A stretch of 64,000 nt of DNA from an uncultured Bacillota bacterium. GTDB taxonomy: Bacteria > Bacillota_I > Bacilli_A > RFN20 > CAG-288. Location: NCBI GenBank assembly GCA_949300365.1, contig CASGEC010000002.1:103045-167044 (forward strand). The letters run 5' to 3'. The position numbers were made by a program, and so were the translations under genes. The notes under the pieces were generated by a model. That model ran no database searches, was not told where the DNA came from, and worked only from the letters and a program-made list of their open reading frames with translations. Shown here one piece after another: positions 17,347 through 24,131 of the stretch; within the stretch, counting starts at the first letter, position 1, and each line of letters opens with the position of its first letter.

Positions 17347-18233
17347 ACGCTTTTCTCCTTTCTGGAAAAATAGTCCCGCAAACCGAAACGCTTTTCGTAG
17401 AGAAAGAGGACGGGTGTCGAAGAAAGCCAACGGACAAAAGCAGCGATGTCCTTTTTGTCGATGGCCAAGGTATAGAGACCTTTCTCCTTCTCATACGAGC
17501 GGAGAGAGACAAAGGCCGGAAAGACAATCGTTTCGGGTTTTGCAAAGCCGGCCTGGAAGACCTTTTCCTCAGGGTCGTTGAGGGAAGGAATATCCACCAC
17601 GTCGACAAGCTTTCCTTTTTCGATACGGATAGCCCATTGGCAGAGGGCCTCGATTTCCTCATAGTCATTGGAGACAAGAAGAAGGGTCTTGCCTTCCGCC
17701 TTTTCCCTTTTCATCTGGCGGAGGAACTCCTCGCGCATGAGGGGGTCAAGACCGTTTGTCGGCTCGTCCATCAAAAGGATCGGACAATCGGCCATCAAGG
17801 CGGAGACAAGGGCGAGCTTTTCCTTCATGCCTTTGCTCATCCTTCTTGGGCGAGCGCGGACATCGAGCTGGAAAGCCTGAATGAGGGCGTCCGCCTTTTT
17901 GGAAGTATCCTTTCCAAGGAGAGCCATCTGCTCGAGGAGGAATGCCTTTCCGGAAGGAAGGTCCGGATAGTTGATCTCTCCGGGGACATAGGAAAGAAGC
18001 TTGCGAAGGCGGGCATTATCTTCCGAGAGCTCTTTTCCCTCGATGAGGACTTTGCCGCTATCGGGACGGACGAAATCCATGATCAGACGCATGAGGGTCG
18101 TCTTCCCGGCTCCGCTTTCTCCCATGATGGCGACAAACTCGTTTTCCATTAGGGAGAAGGAGACATCAAAGACGCCTTTTTTCTTCCCGAAGTCCTTCGT
18201 CAAGTCAAAGACCTGGATTGCTGGCGCATTCAT
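17343..18233 (-). CDS. ABC exporter ATP-binding protein (second ATPase)
   Basis: 296 residues. Walker A GESGAGKTTL, Walker B PILLMDEPTNGLDP. The signature loop reads MSKGMKEKLAL instead of LSGGQ, and the H-loop histidine is replaced: LLLVSNDYEE where S-S-H is usual. The second ATPase upstream keeps the histidine (FSSHIF), so a heterodimer with one weakened site is plausible. The C-terminal 80 residues form an extra domain common in ABC-2 ATPases. ATGA overlaps on both sides tie it to the first ATPase and the permease. Confidence 0.9.
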   Translation of the reverse strand: MNAPAIQVFDLTKDFGKKKGVFDVSFSLMENEFVAIMGESGAGKTTLMRLIMDFVRPDSGKVLIEGKELSEDNARLRKLLSYVPGEINYPDLPSGKAFLLEQMALLGKDTSKKADALIQAFQLDVRARPRRMSKGMKEKLALVSALMADCPILLMDEPTNGLDPLMREEFLRQMKREKAEGKTLLLVSNDYEEIEALCQWAIRIEKGKLVDVVDIPSLNDPEEKVFQAGFAKPETIVFPAFVSLRSYEKEKGLYTLAIDKKDIAAFVRWLSSTPVLFLYEKRFGLRDYFSRKEKSV

Positions 18234-19138
18234 ATTCCGGCGAAGGTCCTTTCTTCCCGGTAATAGGAAAGGAAGAGTTCCCTGAGGGTCTCTTTGTGCG
18301 GAATGAAGTCGACGATATCCAAGTCCTTGATGCTTTCAAGGAAGGAAGGAAGAGCGCTGTCGGCAAAGCGGAAAAGAAGGGTTCTTTTTCCTTCATCCTT
18401 GGAAAGAAGGGGAAAAGCGGAAGAGTTGGAAAGCTTTATAAAATCCTCTTTTTTTCCAAGAGTGACCTCATATGTTTTCTCGCCACCGCGGACAAGTTCT
18501 TCCTTACCGATGCGGGCGACGATTTTTCCGTCCTTGATGACGACGACACGGTCGCTTGTCTTTTCCACTTCGGCGAAGATGTGGCTGGAGAAGAGGACGG
18601 TCTTTCCCTTCCTTCTTTCTTCGTCGAAGAAGTTCAGGAAGATCGTCTGCATGACAGGATCCAGACCGGAAGAGGGCTCGTCGAGGATGAGGACCTCCGG
18701 GTCAAAGAGGAAGGCATTGACGATGGCGGTCTTCCTTTTGCTTCCCAAGGACATGTCCCCGCATCGCTCCTCAAGATCGAGTTTCAAAAGGTTTGCCAGG
18801 AAGGCCATCCTGTCGATGTTGCCTTTTTGCCGTAAGGCCATCTGCTCCAGGAGGAATTCCTTGCCGGTCAGGTGTTTGGGAAGGGCGATCTCGCCGGGAA
18901 GGTAACCGACCTTTTCGAGGATCTTTCGGTCTTTGGAGACGTCCTTTCCATAGATCGTGGCCGTTCCGGAATCGGGCTTGGAAAAACCGAGGAGATGACG
19001 GATCGTTGTCGACTTTCCGGCTCCGTTAGGCCCAAGGAAACCGACGCACTCGCCTTTTTCCACCTGAAAGGTGACATCGAAGATGCCGCGCTGCTGTGAG
19101 TAGTCCTTTGTCAGGTGACGAATGTCGATGATGGTCAT
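18230..19138 (-). CDS. ABC exporter ATP-binding protein (first ATPase)
   Basis: 302 residues. Walker A GPNGAGKSTT, Walker B EVLILDEPSSGLDP, H-loop FSSHIFAEVEKTSD. The signature MSLGSKRKTAIV departs from LSGGQ in the way seen in many CcmA-type ATPases. First gene of a three-gene minus-strand operon with the second ATPase and the large permease. The operon starts 68 bases from a divergent TetR regulator, which probably controls it. Two different ATPases with one permease gene suggest an ATPase heterodimer and a permease that may itself dimerise. Confidence 0.92.
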   Translation of the reverse strand: MTIIDIRHLTKDYSQQRGIFDVTFQVEKGECVGFLGPNGAGKSTTIRHLLGFSKPDSGTATIYGKDVSKDRKILEKVGYLPGEIALPKHLTGKEFLLEQMALRQKGNIDRMAFLANLLKLDLEERCGDMSLGSKRKTAIVNAFLFDPEVLILDEPSSGLDPVMQTIFLNFFDEERRKGKTVLFSSHIFAEVEKTSDRVVVIKDGKIVARIGKEELVRGGEKTYEVTLGKKEDFIKLSNSSAFPLLSKDEGKRTLLFRFADSALPSFLESIKDLDIVDFIPHKETLRELFLSYYREERTFAGI

Positions 19139-19165
19139 TCTTTTTCCAAAAGCCTCAATACATTC

Positions 19166-19173
19166 AGTATAAT
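19166..19173. promoter_or_regulatory. Overlapping divergent -10 elements (ABC exporter / TetR)
   Basis: AGTATAAT offers TATAAT on the plus strand (19168-19173) and TATACT on the minus strand (19171-19166). The -35 matches are weak on both strands, as expected of a regulated pair. No convincing TetR palindrome was found in the 68-base gap. Confidence 0.5.
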
Positions 19174-19206
19174 ATATAGAAATATTTACGCAAAGAAAGG
19201 ATACCT

Positions 19207-19791
19207 ATGGCCACAACCAATAAAAAAGAGGACCGTCGGTCTAAGCGCAGCCAGAAAAGTCTTTCCAGCGCCTTGCTCCATCTGCTCAAGGAGAAGGAAA
19301 TCGAAAAGATCACGGTCAAGGAAATCGTCTCCTTGGCCGGGGTTTCCTCTCTGACTTTCTATAACCACTTCCGGAACAAGCTCGACCTTCTGGATTATTG
19401 CTTCTATGACCATCTGGAACCGATCCTGAGTTCCCTTCCTTCCCTCATCCGGGGCGCCAGCGATGCCGAGGAAGCCTTGGAACGCATCGTCCGCGCCTTC
19501 GTCCACTTTGTCTTCCAGAACCTCGACACGCTCCGCAACCTCGTCAAGAACGATAGCTCGCGGACGATTTACTGGGCCATGACGAAGGTCGATAGCGCCA
19601 TCTTCCAGAACCTCCGTGCCAAGAACGGCCACCTCTTCCGCTATGCCAATCTTCCCAATCCCATCGTCGATACTTTCTTTGCCGGCGGACTGACGTATCT
19701 GATCTACGAACTTATAAGGACCAAGGCCCACTATACGGAGGAACAGGCGACGGCATTCTTTGTCCGCCTAGTCCATTCCTATCCGGCCTGA
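19207..19791 (+). CDS. TetR/AcrR-family transcriptional regulator
   Basis: 194 residues. N-terminal helix-turn-helix: SLSSALLHLLKEKEIEKITVKEI then VSLAGVSSLTFYNHFRNKLDLL, the standard TetR recognition helix. The C-terminal ligand-binding half resembles the TetR_C_7-like group (YCFYDHLEPIL, NPIVDTFFAGGLTYLIYELI). AAAGGA precedes the ATG. Divergent from the ABC exporter operon, the usual arrangement for a local drug- or peptide-responsive repressor. The nitroreductase follows 14 bases after the stop and may share its transcript. Confidence 0.9.
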   Translation: MATTNKKEDRRSKRSQKSLSSALLHLLKEKEIEKITVKEIVSLAGVSSLTFYNHFRNKLDLLDYCFYDHLEPILSSLPSLIRGASDAEEALERIVRAFVHFVFQNLDTLRNLVKNDSSRTIYWAMTKVDSAIFQNLRAKNGHLFRYANLPNPIVDTFFAGGLTYLIYELIRTKAHYTEEQATAFFVRLVHSYPA

Positions 19792-19805
19792 TGGAGGTAA
19801 AAGAC

Positions 19806-20300
19806 ATGCTTAAGGAAATTGCCATGCGTCGAAGTGTCCGTTCCTATACGGACGTGCCTGTCGAAAAAGAGAAGATGCTCTTCGTCCTTGCGGCCGGGAA
19901 TCAAGCCCCAACGGGACGCAACAGCCAAAACCTGCTTTTCGTTGGCGTCCTTGATCCGGATATCCGGAAAAAGCTTTTCGATTACCTCGGCGGTGGCCAA
20001 GGTTACTATGGTGCCCCGGCTATCGTCCTTGTCTTTGAAAGGGTGAAGGATCCTTTGACGCCTTTAAATGCCGGCGCGGCGATGGAGAACATGCTCCTCG
20101 AGGCGACACACCTAGGGCTTGCTAGCTGCTGGATCCATTCCACGGTTTCCGCCTTCAACAGGCCGGAAGAAAAGCATCTTCTTAAGGAGCTTCTCCATCT
20201 TCCGGGAGATTATGACCTTGTCGAGACCATGGCCCTAGGCTATGGCAAGGATATTCCGCAGGAGAAGAAAAGGAATGCCGACAACATCCTCCTTCGTTGA
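19806..20300 (+). CDS. Nitroreductase-family FMN oxidoreductase
   Basis: 164 residues. Start ATG 19806 has GGAGG at 19793-19797 with an 8-base spacer; an in-frame ATG at 19791 lies before that site. Typical blocks: MRRSVRSYTDVPVEKEKM (FMN phosphate-binding R-R-S-x-R), GNQAPTGRNSQN, MENMLLEATHLGLASCWIH and the C-terminal LGYGKDIPQEKKR. Short form of the family. Reaction: NAD(P)H-dependent reduction of nitro or quinone-like compounds; physiological substrate unknown. Overlaps the flavoprotein gene by 26 bases. Confidence 0.88.
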   Translation: MLKEIAMRRSVRSYTDVPVEKEKMLFVLAAGNQAPTGRNSQNLLFVGVLDPDIRKKLFDYLGGGQGYYGAPAIVLVFERVKDPLTPLNAGAAMENMLLEATHLGLASCWIHSTVSAFNRPEEKHLLKELLHLPGDYDLVETMALGYGKDIPQEKKRNADNILLR

Positions 20301-21417
20301 TCTTCTCGTCCTCGGCGGTGGCATCAGCGGCTGTTTCCTTTCGGCCCTCGTCGGCAGGAAAAGGGACATCCTTGTCGTCGATGCCGAGGAGAAAAAGGAA
20401 AAACTGGCAAAGCGCATCAAGGTCAGCGGAAACGGACGCTGCAACTTTTTCAATGCCGACCTTCTTTCCACGCCTTTTGCCAATCCAGTCTTGACTAGGC
20501 TTGAACGCTTCTTCCATGGAGAAAGTTTCGATGCTCCGAAGGAGACACTCTCCATTCTTGAAAAAGATTTTGGGATTGCCTCTTTCAGGGACGGAAAGCT
20601 TTTCTATCCGTTCTTCAATCGCTCGGAATGTGTTTTCAAGCCCATTTACGATGCCTTTATCAATAGCGGTGCTTCTTTTCTCTCCGGCCAGGCGCTTTGT
20701 ATCGACCGTGAGAAAAAAGAGTGTGTCGTGAAGACTATCGATGGCCAGCATGTTCTTTCCTATCGGGATATCGTCTTGGCAACGGGCGGCATCAGTTACG
20801 ACCGGAAGGAAAAGGAAGCCTCCTATCTCAAAACAATTGGAATTCCCTACTATCCCTTTTCCCCTTCCCTTTGCCCCGTGAAGGTAAAGGAGAAGATTCC
20901 TTCCTATTTAGTGGGCTGTCGGCTTAGGGGTCGTGTCCTTCTTCTGGAAGGCGAGAAGGAGATCCATGCCGAGGACGGGGAAGTCCTTTTCAAGGACGAT
21001 GGCCTTTCGGGAATTGCTATCTTCAACCAGAGCCTTTATGTCAACGAATGCCTAAGGAAGAATCCCTCTGCCGAGCTTTCCTTTTCGATTGATTACGCCT
21101 TCCATGATGGCTTCTCCGGAAAGAACTGCGGAATGAATTCCTTCCCGCTTTTCCTTTCCCGTTATCTTAAGGAGAAAAACCGGAAGCCCTTTGCGCCTCT
21201 TTCCTTTTCCTTCTCTTCCCTGTATCCTCTTTTGTGTTCCCAGGTCAGCTACGGAGGCCTTCTTGCGGAATCCTTCCGAAACGATTTCACGCTGAGAAAG
21301 GATCCGTCGATTCATGCCCTTGGCGAGGTTCTGGACATCAATCTTCCTTGTGGCGGGTACAACATCGGCTTTGCCCTCACGTCTGCCTATGTCCTTTCCA
21401 AGGCCCTTCGGAGGTAA
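20275..21417 (+). CDS. HI0933/BaiN-family flavoprotein oxidoreductase
   Basis: 380 residues from the ATG at 20275 (AGGAG about 9 bases upstream). N-terminal FAD-binding Rossmann motif DLLVLGGGISGCFLSAL, then the family hallmark KRIKVSGNGRCNFFNAD at about 45-61, and the C-terminal LPCGGYNIGFALTSAYV. Proteins of this group are NAD(P)/FAD-dependent and mostly uncharacterised; BaiN has been linked to bile-acid 7-dehydroxylation, which should not be assumed here. In a four-gene plus-strand run with the nitroreductase before it and the DUF5677-like gene after it. Confidence 0.87.
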   Translation: MPTTSSFVDLLVLGGGISGCFLSALVGRKRDILVVDAEEKKEKLAKRIKVSGNGRCNFFNADLLSTPFANPVLTRLERFFHGESFDAPKETLSILEKDFGIASFRDGKLFYPFFNRSECVFKPIYDAFINSGASFLSGQALCIDREKKECVVKTIDGQHVLSYRDIVLATGGISYDRKEKEASYLKTIGIPYYPFSPSLCPVKVKEKIPSYLVGCRLRGRVLLLEGEKEIHAEDGEVLFKDDGLSGIAIFNQSLYVNECLRKNPSAELSFSIDYAFHDGFSGKNCGMNSFPLFLSRYLKEKNRKPFAPLSFSFSSLYPLLCSQVSYGGLLAESFRNDFTLRKDPSIHALGEVLDINLPCGGYNIGFALTSAYVLSKALRR

Positions 21418-21419
21418 TC

Positions 21420-22538
21420 ATGGATCCACAGATTCTCAGCATCGTCGATAAGCACCTTCAGGAACGCTTTTCCCCAGAGGAAGGCTCCAAGATCATAGCC
21501 CTTTGTAAGGAAATGCTTTCCAAGCTGTCTTTAAGGGGTGAGGATGTCCTTGATTTCAAGAGCGATTTTGATAAGTCCTTCTTCCGCCTCAATTCCTTTT
21601 TGGATGGTGCCATCTGCGCCTATCTGTTTGATGTCTTGACGGAAGGAGAGCACGGAAAGGAAGGCACGAAAGAGGCTGCCGACAGGGCTTTGGCCCTCTT
21701 TGATCTCTTTGTCGATTCGACCTTGGCTCCCAATGTCCCGGATTGCCTTCCTCCCTACCATCCTTACGTGATGTGTCTACGAGCCTCCTGTCGTTTTTTG
21801 GAAGCCATCAATAGGCCCCTCTCGCATGTCAATCCGACCCTGAGCCTTATCAACGATATCTTCGAGACGATCTTCCGCAAGGTGACGGGCTATTGCCAGA
21901 TGCTGACCTTGGGTCTCTATCCGGATGGCTTTGTCGCCTGGAGGACGCTCCATGAGTCGGAATGCATCGTCAGCCTTCTTGTCCGGGGAGGGGAAAATGT
22001 CCGCCAAGCCTATGTCCGCCACATCGCCTACAACAACGCCTATCGGAACAAGGAGGAATTCACCACGGCGGAACTGGATGCCACCTTCCTGGAAATCAAG
22101 GAAGGGATGCGTCGCCACGGGCTCAAGAGCAAGGACATGAAGAAGTATATCGAATACGGCTGGCTCTATGCCCATCCGCTCTATCGGGAAGACGACACCG
22201 GATTCAAGCTCAACTTCCGCGATGGCGTCGAAAAGCTTTCCGGCCTTTCCCGCTACAGCAAGGTCTATGAGGGGGCAAGCGAGATTGCCCATTCCTCCTC
22301 GGCCTTCTTCTATGTCAACGATGCCTTCTGCCGGGATCTTTCCTTGGCCATGGTCTATCAGACCTATCTCAGGATCGCCGAGCTCTTTGACGAATACATG
22401 CGCGTCTACTTCACCTTGCATCCGGAACAGAAAGAAAAGGCCGCATCCTTCTTGGGGGATTGCAAGACCCTCTCCGTCCTTCTTGAGGAAAAGGTAGGCA
22501 CCATAAAGGAGATGGAAGATGCAGAAAAGGAAGATTGA
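21420..22538 (+). CDS. DUF5677-like protein
   Basis: 372 residues from the ATG at 21420, with GGAGG 5 bases upstream. Almost entirely helical. The stretch LGLYPDGFVAWRTLHESECIVSLLVRGG resembles the R-x-x-x-E core of the DUF5677 family (A-x-x-L-x-R-x-L-x-E), whose function is unknown and which sometimes occurs near defence genes. The second half contains KDMKKYIEYGWLYAHP and ASEIAHSSSAFFY. It overlaps the downstream RNA methyltransferase by 20 bases, so it is co-expressed with housekeeping RNA modification. No signal peptide or membrane span. Confidence 0.6.
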   Translation: MDPQILSIVDKHLQERFSPEEGSKIIALCKEMLSKLSLRGEDVLDFKSDFDKSFFRLNSFLDGAICAYLFDVLTEGEHGKEGTKEAADRALALFDLFVDSTLAPNVPDCLPPYHPYVMCLRASCRFLEAINRPLSHVNPTLSLINDIFETIFRKVTGYCQMLTLGLYPDGFVAWRTLHESECIVSLLVRGGENVRQAYVRHIAYNNAYRNKEEFTTAELDATFLEIKEGMRRHGLKSKDMKKYIEYGWLYAHPLYREDDTGFKLNFRDGVEKLSGLSRYSKVYEGASEIAHSSSAFFYVNDAFCRDLSLAMVYQTYLRIAELFDEYMRVYFTLHPEQKEKAASFLGDCKTLSVLLEEKVGTIKEMEDAEKED

Positions 22539-23859
22539 AGTCCTCTGCGACTCTTTGGACGACTTCGGAAGGGGTATCGTCCGCATCGACAACAAGGCGG
22601 TTTTCGTCCCGAACCTCCTCCCTGGGGAAAGGGCAATCGTCGAGACCCGCTTCGAATACGGAAAGCTCAAGGAATGCCGCCTTTTGGAAAGGAAGAACGA
22701 CTCTCCCGACCGGGTCAAGCCTTCCTGTCCCTATTATCCTTCCTGCGGCGGTTGCCAATTGATGCATCTTTCCTATGCCAAGCAGCTGGCGTTCAAGAGG
22801 AGGAAAGTCGAGCATCTTCTGAGGAAATTTGCGAAGATCGATATTCAGGCTGAAGAGACGATCGGGCTTGAAAATCCAACGCATTATCGAAACAAGGTCC
22901 AATATCCAATCCGTCTAGTCAACGGAAGGATTGCCTGTGGATTCTATAGGACGGACACTCACAATCTTGTCCCGGTGAAGGAATGCCTTGCCGAAACGGA
23001 ATTGGGAAGCAAGGTCACTGCTGCAGTCATGAAGCTTCTTGTCCAGTTCCACTATCCTCCCTATGACGAAGATCGGCAAACGGGTCTCATCCGCCACCTC
23101 CTAGTCAAGACAAGCTCGGCCTTCAAGGAGGCACTTGTCACCTTGGTCGTCACCGACGAAAGGCTTCCCGGAAGGAAGGAATTCGCCAAGAAGCTGATGG
23201 GACTTGTCCCGGAAGTCCAGGGTGTCGTCCTCAACGTCAACTCGCGGAAGACGAACGTTATCCTCGGAAAGAAAGACGTGCCAATCTATGGGAAGACCTA
23301 CATCAAGGACAAGATCTTCGACAAGGTCTTCACTATCTCCACCCAGTCCTTCTACCAGACCAACGCCTATCAGATCGAACGGCTTTACAGGACGGCCATC
23401 GATCTTGCCCTACTGAAGAAGACCGATTCCGTCTTGGATGCCTATTGCGGAACGGGAACGATCGGTATCTCCCTAAGCGACAAGGTCAAGGAAGTCGTCG
23501 GCGTCGAGATCGTTCCAGAAGCCATCCAGGACGCCAAGGAAAACGCCAGGAGGAACAACATTCCAAACATCACCTTCCTCTGCCAGGACTGCACGGAATA
23601 CCTCGGAAAGGGGAAGAGGCATTTTGATGTCGTCATGATGGATCCGCCGAGGAAAGGCTCGACACCTGTCTTTCTGAAGGCACTGGAGAAGATGGGACCT
23701 CGGAAGATCATCTATGTCTCCTGTGACCCTGTGACGCTCAGTCGGGACATCGCCCTTCTTAAGGAAGAGTATGACATCGAAAAGGTCGTTCCCATCGACA
23801 TGTTCCCCAATACGCTTCACGTCGAGACGGTCGTCTCGCTCAGGAAAAAGGCGGAATAA
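22519..23859 (+). CDS. 23S rRNA (uracil-C5)-methyltransferase, RlmD/RumA type
   Basis: 446 residues. N-terminal TRAM domain (SLDDFGRGIVRIDNKAVFVPNLLPGE), then an iron-sulphur motif with cysteines at CPYYPSCGGCQL, a C-terminal SAM-methyltransferase domain (DAYCGTGTIGISL) and the catalytic loop VSCDPVTLSRD. Family members methylate U1939 (RlmD) or U747 in 23S rRNA; Firmicute homologues can do both, so the exact site is open. Ribosome-binding site AGGAG overlaps the end of the preceding gene. Confidence 0.92.
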   Translation: MQKRKIEVLCDSLDDFGRGIVRIDNKAVFVPNLLPGERAIVETRFEYGKLKECRLLERKNDSPDRVKPSCPYYPSCGGCQLMHLSYAKQLAFKRRKVEHLLRKFAKIDIQAEETIGLENPTHYRNKVQYPIRLVNGRIACGFYRTDTHNLVPVKECLAETELGSKVTAAVMKLLVQFHYPPYDEDRQTGLIRHLLVKTSSAFKEALVTLVVTDERLPGRKEFAKKLMGLVPEVQGVVLNVNSRKTNVILGKKDVPIYGKTYIKDKIFDKVFTISTQSFYQTNAYQIERLYRTAIDLALLKKTDSVLDAYCGTGTIGISLSDKVKEVVGVEIVPEAIQDAKENARRNNIPNITFLCQDCTEYLGKGKRHFDVVMMDPPRKGSTPVFLKALEKMGPRKIIYVSCDPVTLSRDIALLKEEYDIEKVVPIDMFPNTLHVETVVSLRKKAE

Positions 23860-24080
23860 GGTCTTAGAAGGCCTGCTTCTCGATGCTTAGGAAAAGAAGG
23901 AAAGGAATGAGAATCGCTTTCCGTTTTACGGCTTGAGAACAACGGAGCGCCTTTCTGTCTGTCAAAAGGACAGTCAATATTTCTGGAAACAAGGTGACAA
24001 CTTCTCGAAAACGTCGATTCTATCAAAATCCGCGAGAGCGCTTTCAAACCCTTTTTTCACAATTTATATGGATTCCTTAC

Positions 24081-24116
24081 GGGTAGACAATATGTTTTTC
24101 CCATATAGTAATACCC
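24081..24116. repeat. Two-level inverted repeat ahead of the lipoprotein gene
   Basis: GGGTA (24081-24085) pairs with TACCC (24112-24116), and inside it ATATG (24090-24094) with CATAT (24102-24106), around a T-rich loop. It lies 7 bases before the AGGAGG ribosome-binding site, so it could be an operator or a 5'-UTR hairpin. The rest of the gap 23860-24131 shows only a weak hairpin (GGAAAG 23899 / CTTTCC 23917) after the methyltransferase and no ORF. Confidence 0.5.
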
Positions 24117-24131
24117 AAAAAGGAGGGTTCC

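Noticed and set aside
17343..19138. ABC ATPases as exporter of the double-glycine peptide
   Set aside because: Neither protein carries a C39 peptidase domain, and the permease is ABC-2 type, not the peptidase-containing type.
20275..21417. Calling the HI0933-type flavoprotein a bile-acid enzyme (BaiN)
   Set aside because: The family is broad and none of the other bile-acid-inducible genes is nearby.
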